A DNA stretch of 6,757 nt from CAZAEL01 sp964484135 (GTDB lineage: Bacteria; Elusimicrobiota; Elusimicrobia; FEN-1173): the NCBI GenBank assembly GCA_964484135.1, contig CAZAEL010000078.1, positions 1 to 6,757 on the forward strand, in the 5' to 3' direction. The first letter of the stretch is position 1. Each line of letters begins with the position of its first letter. Shown here piece after piece: positions 1 to 5,136 of this stretch. The notes beneath the pieces are model-generated. The model searched no databases and was not told where the DNA came from. It saw nothing but the letters and a program-made list of their open reading frames with translations. A program made the position numbers and the translations under genes.

Positions 1-663
1 CCCCTCGTCGGGCAGGATGTACTTGGAGGCGATGGCGTCCACGTGCTTCTTCACGTCCGCCGCGAACTTTTTCTTGAGGGCCCGGCGCTCCTCCTCGGAC
101 TGGGCCTCCAGCAGTCGACGAAAATTTTCCAGGGGGAACTTGGAGTCCACCGGGACCATCTTGTCCCCCAAGCGGATCACGGCGTCCACGATTTGGCCGG
201 TCTTGAAGACGTGCTGGATTTGATGGTGCCGGGGCAGCACCTGGGCCAGGAAATCCCCCAAAAGGTATTCCCCCAAACCGCCGCGCATCTTGGGGGCCCG
301 CAGGATTTCCTGCAGGCCCGCGATGTCCTTGCCCACCTCGAAGATCCGCTCCGAGGCCTGCCCCAGCGTCCCCAGGCTCCGCTGGACCTCCCCCACCACG
401 CGCGCCGCGTTGTCCAGCCGGTCGCCCACGGTCTTCTGGGACTCCATCACCTGGCGCGACACCGCCTCCAGCTGCTGGTTCACCGTCTGGGTCTGGGCGC
501 GCAGGGTCTCCGCCACCTGGGTCCGGATGGCCTCCAACTGCTGCTGGATGAGGCCCAGGCCGTCCCCGGCCGCGGGCCGGGCGTCGCGGCGGAGCCGCCA
601 AAGAAGCGCGGCGGCCAGGGCCGCTCCCAAGGCGATCCAGCCGAGCGTGATCAAGGTTTCCAT
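1..663 (-). CDS. rmuC: RmuC family DNA recombination protein, N-terminal part (runs off the left edge)
   Basis: RmuC proteins have a nuclease-like core related to restriction endonuclease folds. In E. coli, loss of rmuC changes the rate of recombination at inverted repeats; the exact reaction is not established. This frame is not stopped within the window and gives 221 residues, about half of a usual RmuC. Residues 5-23 form one hydrophobic anchor, followed by basic WRLRR. Residues 36-118 are a Gln/Glu-rich coiled coil typical of the family. The conserved core then begins: GGLGEYLL at 128-135, QIVDAVIRL at 157-165 and VDSKFPLENF at 172-181, which is the family signature. The ATG at 661-663 is the only reasonable start, since no ATG, GTG or TTG lies in frame between it and the upstream stop. 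No SD precedes it; the leader is pyrimidine-rich. It starts 37 bases after the unknown gene 701-1390, with which it is probably co-transcribed. Identification is firm. Confidence 0.95.
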   Translation of the reverse strand, partial: METLITLGWIALGAALAAALLWRLRRDARPAAGDGLGLIQQQLEAIRTQVAETLRAQTQTVNQQLEAVSRQVMESQKTVGDRLDNAARVVGEVQRSLGTLGQASERIFEVGKDIAGLQEILRAPKMRGGLGEYLLGDFLAQVLPRHHQIQHVFKTGQIVDAVIRLGDKMVPVDSKFPLENFRRLLEAQSEEERRALKKKFAADVKKHVDAIASKYILPDEG

Positions 664-678
664 AAAAGGGGGTGGACG

Positions 679-696
679 GCGCGGCGCGGGCCGCGC
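679..696 (-). other. GC-only hairpin in the spacer ahead of rmuC
   Basis: A perfect 6-bp inverted repeat (GCGCGG at 679-684, CCGCGC at 691-696) with a 6-base loop lies between the stop of the 229-residue gene and the rmuC ATG. In the transcript it is followed by 15 pyrimidine-rich bases ending in CTTTT just before the ATG. The T-run is too short and too far from the stem for a standard intrinsic terminator. It may be a chance result of extreme G+C in this spacer, or a structure that limits rmuC translation. Confidence 0.35.
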
Positions 697-700
697 GGGG

Positions 701-1390
701 CTATCGGACGAACCGCTTGCGCAGGAAAACGATCCAGCCGAACAGGCCGTTGCGCAGGTGCAGGGCCTCCCGGAACAGGCGTTGGAACTCCCCCGCCGGC
801 AGGCGGCGGGACGGAAAACGGCTCAGGAGCCCCAGGCAGGCGTCCGCGTGGGACAGGGCCTTCTTGCAGCGGACGATGTTGCCCCAGACCCCGTCGGACT
901 CGTACCCCAGGTCGTGGCCCGCGGCCACGTGGCCGGGCGCCTGCACCGCGTGGGACCGGATGTCCTTCAGAAGGGCCTGGAGACGCCGGTGGCCGGGGCT
1001 CCTGTACGGGCGGCGGAGCATGCGGTGGAAGTGCCTCTCCCACAGAACCACCACGCGCCAGGCGAAAGCCTTGGCCTGCCCGTAAATGGGCAACCCCTCG
1101 GCCTCGGCCCCGTCCTTCCAAAAAGCCTGATGGGCCGGCGCCGCGCCGCCGTTGTCCGGGTCCGCGGACAGGTCGAACTCCTCGGGCGCGGCCCGGGGGT
1201 TGGACGGGTCCATGCCGAACCGCTTCATGACCGCCTGGAAGGACAACGCGGATCGCGAAGACGCGGAACCGGACGGCCCCCCGTCCCTGGAAAACAGGTC
1301 CTGGGCCTCGAAGAAGCGCTCCCAGTCCGCCTCGTTCCAGACCTTTTTGTTGAAGTTGACCTTCCTGAAGTACGGATGTTTCTCGTCCAT
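701..1390 (-). CDS. Uncharacterised 229-residue soluble protein
   Basis: I do not recognise this family. The ATG at 1388-1390 starts a protein whose N-terminus (residues 5-30, HPYFRKVNFNKKVWNEADWE and onward) reads like a conserved, charged and aromatic-rich motif. A low-complexity Ser/Gly/Asp/Pro linker follows at about 36-95, then a mostly helical, Arg/His-rich half at about 103-229 with many aromatic residues and two cysteines (175, 185). There is no signal peptide, and only a weakly hydrophobic stretch near the end (214-223), so it is probably cytosolic. The open frame continues far upstream, but that part overlaps the antisense-free yjbQ coding frame and is spurious. No SD precedes the ATG; an extended -10 box lies about 17 bases upstream, suggesting a very short leader. 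It sits 37 bases ahead of rmuC, so a shared transcript is likely. The His/Arg/Lys content could fit nucleic-acid binding, but that is only a guess. Confidence 0.8.
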   Translation of the reverse strand: MDEKHPYFRKVNFNKKVWNEADWERFFEAQDLFSRDGGPSGSASSRSALSFQAVMKRFGMDPSNPRAAPEEFDLSADPDNGGAAPAHQAFWKDGAEAEGLPIYGQAKAFAWRVVVLWERHFHRMLRRPYRSPGHRRLQALLKDIRSHAVQAPGHVAAGHDLGYESDGVWGNIVRCKKALSHADACLGLLSRFPSRRLPAGEFQRLFREALHLRNGLFGWIVFLRKRFVR

Positions 1391-1406
1391 GGCGCTCGAA
1401 GGAAAT

Positions 1407-1415
1407 ATTATACCA
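1407..1415 (-). promoter_or_regulatory. Likely extended -10 promoter for the unknown gene and rmuC
   Basis: On the minus strand the sequence reads TGGTATAAT: a perfect TATAAT box (1407-1412) preceded by the TGn of an extended -10. No good -35 is seen at 16-18 bases spacing (best candidates around 1430-1435 match TTGACA poorly), which is normal for extended -10 promoters. Transcription would begin near position 1400, giving a leader of about 10 bases before the ATG at 1390. The box lies in the 35-base gap behind the DUF5989-type gene. In a region this GC-rich a perfect TATAAT at this position is unlikely by chance, though a single hexamer match is never proof. Confidence 0.55.
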
Positions 1416-1425
1416 CAGCCCGCCT

Positions 1426-1593
1426 TCAGAACAGCGTATAAATGAACGGCGCCACCGCGGACCCCTGCGCCAGGAAGAGCAGGATGCCGAAGAGCACCAG
1501 CACCGTGACCATGGGGATCATCCACCACAGTTTTTCCTTCCAGAGATAGGCCAGAAGTTCTCGAAAGATCCCCAGCTTGCCTTTCAATCCCAT
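1426..1593 (-). CDS. DUF5989-type small membrane protein, 55 residues
   Basis: This small single-span protein begins at the ATG 1591-1593 behind a good SD (GGGAG, 7 bases away), which directly follows the yjbQ stop. Residues 1-25 are a basic amphipathic N-terminus with paired tryptophans (LWKEKLWW, 17-24). Residues 26-42 form one hydrophobic helix. The end is AQGSAVAPFIYTLF (42-55), the hallmark tail of the DUF5989 family as I recall it. Family members are about 50 residues and are often found beside SxtJ-like membrane proteins, SGNH hydrolases and carbamoyltransferases in surface or secondary-metabolite clusters; their function is unknown. Here the neighbour is yjbQ, 12 bases upstream, so the two are co-transcribed and probably translationally coupled. 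An SGNH-like gene lies about 2.5 kb upstream in the same run. The charge pattern suggests the N-terminus stays in the cytosol. Confidence 0.85.
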   Translation of the reverse strand: MGLKGKLGIFRELLAYLWKEKLWWMIPMVTVLVLFGILLFLAQGSAVAPFIYTLF

Positions 1594-1605
1594 GGTTTTT
1601 CTCCC

Positions 1606-2016
1606 TTATTCTCCGATGATCTTGACCACCACGCGCTTCTTGCGCCGGCCATCGAACTCCGCGTAGAAGATCTGCTCCCAGGGCCCCAGGTCCGGCTTGC
1701 CGCCGGTCACCGGCACGGTCACCTGGTGGTGCATGAGGGTCCGCTTCAGGTGGGCGTCGCCGTTGTCCTCCCCGGTGCGGTGGTGCCGGTAGTCCGCCAC
1801 CGGGGCCAGCCGCTCCAGCCAGTCCATGAGGTCCTGTTTGAGGCCGTCCTCCTCGTCGTTCACCCAAATGCCCGAGGTGATGTGCATGGCGGACACCAGG
1901 CAGAACCCCTCCTGCACGCCGCTGGCCTCGATACATTTTGCCACATCCGGGGTGATGTTGACCAGCTGCCGCCGGTTCTTGGTGTTGAACCAAAGATATT
2001 CCGTGTGACTTTTCAT
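1606..2016 (-). CDS. yjbQ: YjbQ / UPF0047 family protein (secondary thiamine-phosphate synthase)
   Basis: This 136-residue protein matches the usual YjbQ length (about 130-140). The family is a small trimeric cytosolic beta-fold with a metal-binding site. Members can weakly replace thiamine-phosphate synthase ThiE in E. coli, hence the database name, but the natural reaction is uncertain. Visible hallmarks, in order, are HITSGIWVNDEEDG, then GEDNGDAHLKRTLMHHQ, then LGPWEQIFYAEFDGRRKKR, ending in VKIIGE. The histidines of these motifs are the expected metal ligands. I chose the ATG at 2014-2016 because it has a full-length SD (AAGGAGGTGAT) 7 bases from the core to the start and restores family length. 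A longer in-frame reading to 2109 would run through the hairpin region and the end of the lipoprotein gene. The SD is buried in a 16-bp inverted repeat (2015-2075), so translation is probably controlled by structure. No TPP riboswitch is visible. Confidence 0.93.
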   Translation of the reverse strand: MKSHTEYLWFNTKNRRQLVNITPDVAKCIEASGVQEGFCLVSAMHITSGIWVNDEEDGLKQDLMDWLERLAPVADYRHHRTGEDNGDAHLKRTLMHHQVTVPVTGGKPDLGPWEQIFYAEFDGRRKKRVVVKIIGE

Positions 2017-2075
2017 CCCATCACCTCCTTGCCGACAGAAGGTCGGCCTTGCGGGCCGAAAGGAGGTGATGGGAT
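2015..2075 (-). promoter_or_regulatory. SD-sequestering stem-loop between lipoprotein gene and yjbQ
   Basis: A perfect 16-bp inverted repeat (2015-2030 with 2060-2075) surrounds a 29-base loop. In the transcript, the 5' arm begins at the last base of the lipoprotein TGA stop and reads ATCCCATCACCTCCTT. The 3' arm contains the whole yjbQ SD and ends at the A of its ATG. The 5' arm plus the next two bases (ATCACCTCCTTTC) also resemble the 3' tail of 16S rRNA, as any full anti-SD must. The loop holds two overlapping hairpins: TCGGCC/GGCCGA (2043-2048 with 2054-2059) and GCCGAC/GTCGGC (2031-2036 with 2042-2047). They share bases and cannot form together. A ribosome ending the upstream gene would open the stem, so coupling is the simplest reading. 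No U-tract follows, so it is not an intrinsic terminator. Structure is directly visible; function is inferred. Confidence 0.75.
2020..2030 (-). promoter_or_regulatory. Full-length Shine-Dalgarno of yjbQ
   Basis: The minus strand reads AAGGAGGTGAT, an 11-base match to the complement of the conserved 16S 3' tail. Seven bases separate the GGAGG core from the ATG at 2016. It is the strongest ribosome site in the window, fixes the yjbQ start, and is the sequence hidden in the 2015-2075 stem. Confidence 0.9.
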
Positions 2076-2977
2076 CACTTTGTCTCCTCCTCCGGCTTCT
2101 CCGGCGCAACCTCCGCCTTCAAGACATCCTCTCCGATCTCCTCCCCGCTCGCCAAGTTGTAGGAAAGCAGCTCCGTGTTGCGCTTCTCCCCGGCCTCCGT
2201 GGCCAGGGTGGTCAGCACCCGCCCCACGCCCGGCGCGTAATAGTCCACCTTCCAGGAAGGCGCGCCCGCCGCCTGTTCCCGCACTTTCAGGCACCCTTGA
2301 AATTCCCCCGCCCGCACCTTGACCGCGGCGAACCCCTCCACGGTGTACACCACTTTTCTCCCGTCCCTCTGGCTGGACCAGGTCTGGCCCTTCTCAAAAG
2401 GATACTTCAAGACCGCGGTGTAGGAATCCTTCCCCTCGGAATATTCCCGCAGTTCCAGGCCCCTCTTGCGGCACACCCGGTTGATGGAAAGGGTCTTGAC
2501 GAAACGCCCCCCCGCGTAATAACTGCGGGCCAGGAGCGCGCCCCAGGGATCGTCCTTCAGGGGCCGGCACACGGTCCGCACCAGGGCGTTCTTTCCGCCG
2601 GTGTCCGAGTCCCCCTCCTCCCACTCGCCGTTCACGGTGAGCGGGAAATAATTGGGCGTGTTGAACAGGGCCCACTCCGCCCGCGGGCCCCAGTCGCCCT
2701 CATCCCCGTACCGGTCGATGATCTTCTGGTACGTTTCCCTCGCCAGGTTTTGGTCCTGAAGCACGCGGGACGCCAGCCGCCCGGCGCGGAAAAGCGCCTT
2801 GGGCGCCAGGCCGCTGCCCGGATGGCGGTCCGCCACGCGCAGGAAACCCTTGAGAGACTGCTCGAAGCGTCCCGCCCTTTCCTGCCGCGCGGCCCAACCG
2901 TACTCCAGGGGCGCGCAGCCGGACAGGACCCAAAGCCCCGTCAAGGACAAAAGCCCCGTCGCGACGGCCCGTTTCAA
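2075..2977 (-). CDS. TPR lipoprotein with a DUF3108-like C-terminal domain
   Basis: From the TTG at 2975-2977 this gives 300 residues. Residues 1-21 are a lipoprotein signal peptide: basic KR, a hydrophobic core, then lipobox LSGC with Cys21 as the lipidated residue. Ala at +2 favours outer-membrane sorting. Residues 26-90 are TPR-like helices (RFEQSLKGFLRVADRHP, then ARETYQKIIDRYG), similar in style to BamD or CpoB-type repeats. From about 155 to 275 lies a beta-rich domain with VKVRAGEFQGCLKVRE and a following W-x-x-D-Y-Y-A-P-G-V-G-R-V strand pair, closely resembling the AGxF core of DUF3108 proteins. The C-terminus is a Glu/Lys/Pro tail. TTG is chosen because it overlaps the upstream vanZ-like stop (TTGA), has GGGAGGGGG six bases away, and gives a normal signal peptide. 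A GTG at 3022 would add 15 awkward residues. The role is probably in the envelope; the partner is unknown. Confidence 0.85.
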   Translation of the reverse strand: MKRAVATGLLSLTGLWVLSGCAPLEYGWAARQERAGRFEQSLKGFLRVADRHPGSGLAPKALFRAGRLASRVLQDQNLARETYQKIIDRYGDEGDWGPRAEWALFNTPNYFPLTVNGEWEEGDSDTGGKNALVRTVCRPLKDDPWGALLARSYYAGGRFVKTLSINRVCRKRGLELREYSEGKDSYTAVLKYPFEKGQTWSSQRDGRKVVYTVEGFAAVKVRAGEFQGCLKVREQAAGAPSWKVDYYAPGVGRVLTTLATEAGEKRNTELLSYNLASGEEIGEDVLKAEVAPEKPEEETK

Positions 2978-3366
2978 ACCGTTCCCCCTCCCGCCCTTGA
3001 CTCCCTTTTCCTCCAAAGACACGCCAGGCCCGCGCCCAGGCCGTCCAGGGCCACGTCAAGCCCCGACGGAACACGCCCCGGCACGAACCCCTGGTGCCAT
3101 TCGTCGCTCGCCGCGTACAGCACGCAAAACCCCAGGGTCAACCAAAACCGGCGCGGGACGGGCATTCCGCCATGTCCCTCCAGCGCCCGCCAAACAAGCC
3201 AAGCCAGCAGGCCGAACTCAAAGGCATGGGCCCCTTTGCGCAGGACCAGGTCCCACATGCCCAGGCCGGTGGACAGGTCCGGAACGGAGGAAAAAAAGAA
3301 GATCACCCCGCACCACAGGACCACCGGCCCCCACAGGGACAGGAGCCGCCCCGGGGATGGGGTCAC
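2974..3366 (-). CDS. VanZ-like family membrane protein
   Basis: This 130-residue protein has the VanZ-like (PF04892) signature. A first hydrophobic segment lies at about 8-26. KGAHAFEFGLL (44-54) carries the family's K-x-x-H-x-x-E pattern. A further span lies at about 73-86. Then comes SDEWHQGFVPGRVPSGLDVALDGLGAG (87-113), with the conserved D-E-x-x-Q-x-F-x-x-G-R-x-x-x-x-x-D run and a last hydrophobic turn. VanZ itself raises teicoplanin resistance in enterococci, but most family members have no known function and this context gives no reason to infer antibiotic resistance. The start is GTG at 3364-3366, overlapping the radC stop as GTGA. Its own stop overlaps the lipoprotein start as TTGA, so three genes are chained by 4-base overlaps and should be made in fixed proportion. 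The C-terminus is basic and probably cytosolic. Confidence 0.9.
   Translation of the reverse strand: MTPSPGRLLSLWGPVVLWCGVIFFFSSVPDLSTGLGMWDLVLRKGAHAFEFGLLAWLVWRALEGHGGMPVPRRFWLTLGFCVLYAASDEWHQGFVPGRVPSGLDVALDGLGAGLACLWRKRESRAGGGTV
2984..2992 (-). promoter_or_regulatory. Ribosome binding site that decides the TTG start of the lipoprotein
   Basis: The minus strand reads GGGAGGGGG six bases before the TTG at 2977. It lies inside the last codons of the vanZ-like gene. Together with the TTGA stop/start overlap it favours this start over the in-frame GTG at 3020-3022. Confidence 0.65.
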
Positions 3367-4043
3367 AGCCCGCCGTTTTCCTGAAAGCTGAAATGCGTGG
3401 TTCCCGAGACCACCACGTGGTCCAGCACCTCCACGCCCAGGAGCCGTCCCGCCTCCGCCAGACGGTTGGTGAGCCGGCGGTCCTCCTCCGACGGCGAGGG
3501 GTCGCCGGAGGGATGGTTATGGACCAAAATCAGGGACGCGGCCGCGTGCCGCAGCGCCGGCTCGAACACCTCCCGCGGATGCACCAGCGACGCGTTCAAG
3601 GTCCCCACGGACACCAGCTCCTTGTGCAAAAGCTGGTTCCGCGTGTTCAAATACAGCACCACGAAATTCTCTTTCTTGGAAGCCCGGATGTCCGTCACCT
3701 GGGCGCAGACCTCCCGGGGCGTGCGGATGGAGGGCAGGCCGTCGGGGCCGTCCCTGTGCCGCCGGGCCAGCTCCCAGGCGGCCAGGAGCGCGGCGGCCCG
3801 GGACTCGCCCACCCCCTTCATCTTGGCCAGTTCCCGGAAGGGGGTCTCGAACAGTTTTTTGCCGGGCAGCTTGCGCGCCAGTTCCCGCGCCAGGGACAGC
3901 ACGTCTTTGCCCTCGTAGCCCGTGCGCAGGAGGATCGCCAGCAGTTCCTCGTCCCGCAAGGTGGCCGCGCCCCGGCGGGAGAGCTTCTCCCGGGGCTTTT
4001 CCACGGGGTGGAGCTTATGGAGGGGAGATTTCGTCGTGTCCAT
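3363..4043 (-). CDS. radC: RadC family (UPF0758) JAB/MPN-domain protein
   Basis: The 226-residue length is standard for RadC. Residues 17-90 form the N-terminal helical part, with EKLSRRGAATLRDEELLAILLRTG and a helix-hairpin-helix-like KMKGVGESRA (74-83). Residues 104-226 are the JAB/MPN metalloprotease-like domain: Glu142 in the KELVSVGTLNAS strand, then VHNHPSGDPSPSEED (174-188) with His175, His177, Ser184 and Asp188 as the expected zinc and catalytic set, and a final strand VLDHVVVSGTTHFSF. All key residues are present, so the fold should be active. The historical link to DNA repair in E. coli came from a recG allele, and RadC's true substrate is not known. The ATG at 4041-4043 has GAGG six bases upstream. 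It lies 21 bases after the SGNH-like gene and overlaps the vanZ-like gene by 4 bases, so it is part of the same transcript. Confidence 0.97.
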   Translation of the reverse strand: MDTTKSPLHKLHPVEKPREKLSRRGAATLRDEELLAILLRTGYEGKDVLSLARELARKLPGKKLFETPFRELAKMKGVGESRAAALLAAWELARRHRDGPDGLPSIRTPREVCAQVTDIRASKKENFVVLYLNTRNQLLHKELVSVGTLNASLVHPREVFEPALRHAAASLILVHNHPSGDPSPSEEDRRLTNRLAEAGRLLGVEVLDHVVVSGTTHFSFQENGGL

Positions 4044-4064
4044 AGGAAGCCTCGCCAGCCGTTC

Positions 4065-5081
4065 TCAGAACCTGTCAAAAACGGCGGATTCGATCAACTT
4101 TTCGCCCACCCGCTCCGCGCACCATTTGTGCACGTAAGCGGGGGGATGGACCTCGTAATACTCAAGGTCGGCCAGATGCGGCAAATTGTCCGGATGATAC
4201 AACCGGACCTGCTGCTTGATGGGTGAATTCAAAAAAGCCTGCGTACGCCACCAAAAAGGGACCAGGAAAATCGGATGTTTTTCCCCCTGTTTTTGATAAA
4301 AATCCGTCAACGCCTTCTCGTTGACGTCTTCGCTGGCGAATCTCGGGTTGTTTTGCGGGACCGCCCCGATGTAATTCAGGCAGATGACAAACACGCGCCA
4401 AAATGCCGAACGGCGCAACAAACGCGCTCCCCAGGACGTTTCGTTCCAGGGGATGAATTTCAATTCTTCCCCGAAAAGGTCTTTGTCCTCTTTAAAAAAC
4501 GCCGCGTACGGCTGTCCGTCCAGGAAGGCCCGCCGTCCGGTGTTGGAATAATGGAAAATGAAAACATCCGGATCGTACTCCTCCAAAACCTTTTCGGCCA
4601 TGGCGACGTTCTGGGACAGAACGGAACCATTGAGCCCGCAATTCCAGACCTCAACGGTCCTTTTGAGCTTCCTCTTCAAGAACTCTTCCAGATAATACGG
4701 AAATGTTTCGTCGTCGTCGACGCCCAGGCCGAAGACGTTCGATCCGCCGAGGCAGATGATGCGGATGACCCCCGGTTTTTTGGCCGCTTCCCGCTCTTTG
4801 TCCCGAAAGCCCAGCCGGTTGATGGAAATGCGATAGGAAGGGCCCTCGCCTCGCGCTCCCGGTTTCAGCTCATACCGCAAGCGCGGGTCGGCGGACACCC
4901 GGTGCACCTCCACGTGCGCGCTTTGGTAATAGAGCAGAGGCCTCAGCAATTTCAGATCCAAATCCGACAGCCGGGCAAAAATCTCCCCTCCCAGAAAAAG
5001 GGCCGAAACCGACAGGGCCGTCTTTAGCAATAGGCCCGGCCACCTTTCAATCAACAACACCGCCTTAAGCCATGGCCTCAT
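4065..5081 (-). CDS. Membrane-anchored SGNH/GDSL-hydrolase-like protein
   Basis: This 338-residue protein has one N-terminal membrane helix (about 16-33) and the rest probably outside the cytosol. It fits the SGNH fold. RYELKPGARGEG and ISINRLGFRD (69-93) form the usual preface of this subgroup. Block I is CLGGSNVFGLGV (110-121) with nucleophile Ser114. Block II is NCGLNGS (147-153). Block III is DPDVFIFHYSNTG (170-182) with Asn180. Block V is YYEVHPPAYVHKW (308-320) with His312. The canonical Asp before the histidine is replaced by Tyr309 and Glu310. Members usually remove or transfer acyl groups on surface sugars or lipids; no substrate can be read here. The ATG at 5081 has no clear SD. By hand count, 4081-4500 is about 52% G+C, against about 72% in four sampled lines of neighbouring genes, which suggests recent transfer. 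It is separated from the upstream gene by a structured 52-base spacer. Confidence 0.82.
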   Translation of the reverse strand: MRPWLKAVLLIERWPGLLLKTALSVSALFLGGEIFARLSDLDLKLLRPLLYYQSAHVEVHRVSADPRLRYELKPGARGEGPSYRISINRLGFRDKEREAAKKPGVIRIICLGGSNVFGLGVDDDETFPYYLEEFLKRKLKRTVEVWNCGLNGSVLSQNVAMAEKVLEEYDPDVFIFHYSNTGRRAFLDGQPYAAFFKEDKDLFGEELKFIPWNETSWGARLLRRSAFWRVFVICLNYIGAVPQNNPRFASEDVNEKALTDFYQKQGEKHPIFLVPFWWRTQAFLNSPIKQQVRLYHPDNLPHLADLEYYEVHPPAYVHKWCAERVGEKLIESAVFDRF

Positions 5082-5091
5082 CGCGTGTGAT

Positions 5092-5136
5092 TGACCGGGG
5101 AACGGGGCTTTCCCCTTTCTTTTGTCGTCCCGGTCA
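5092..5136 (-). other. Stop-codon-anchored inverted repeat ahead of the SGNH-like gene
   Basis: A perfect 8-bp inverted repeat (TGACCGGG at 5092-5099, CCCGGTCA at 5129-5136) spans most of the 52-base spacer. In the transcript its 5' arm starts exactly at the TGA stop of the DUF3108-type gene. Inside is a small GGGG-AAAG-CCCC hairpin (5104-5115). The downstream ATG is 10 bases after the outer stem and has no evident SD. No U-tract follows, so an intrinsic terminator is unlikely. It may affect coupling, or mark an insertion boundary of the low-GC gene. Confidence 0.45.

Noticed and set aside
1391..1993. Upstream extension of the 229-residue gene into one 430-residue frame
   Set aside because: The extra part runs through the DUF5989-type and yjbQ genes in another frame and has no family features. 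The ATG at 1390 with a promoter box before it is a better start.
2015..2075. Intrinsic terminator or TPP riboswitch ahead of yjbQ
   Set aside because: No U-run follows the stem, and the conserved THI-box segments such as CUGAGA are not present in the spacer.
2017..2109. Longer yjbQ start at 2109
   Set aside because: It would read through the hairpin and the lipoprotein 3' end as Arg-rich filler. The ATG at 2016 has a perfect SD and gives normal family length.
2978..3022. GTG start at 3022 for the lipoprotein
   Set aside because: It would place 15 charged and Gly-rich residues before the signal peptide. The TTG at 2977 has an SD and a stop/start overlap.
43..4226. Long open frames on the plus strand (for example 43-1230, 2066-3391, 2799-4226)
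   Set aside because: They lie opposite firmly identified minus-strand genes (RmuC, lipoprotein, VanZ-like, RadC). Their products are Arg/Pro/Gly-rich low-complexity strings typical of antisense reading in high-GC DNA.
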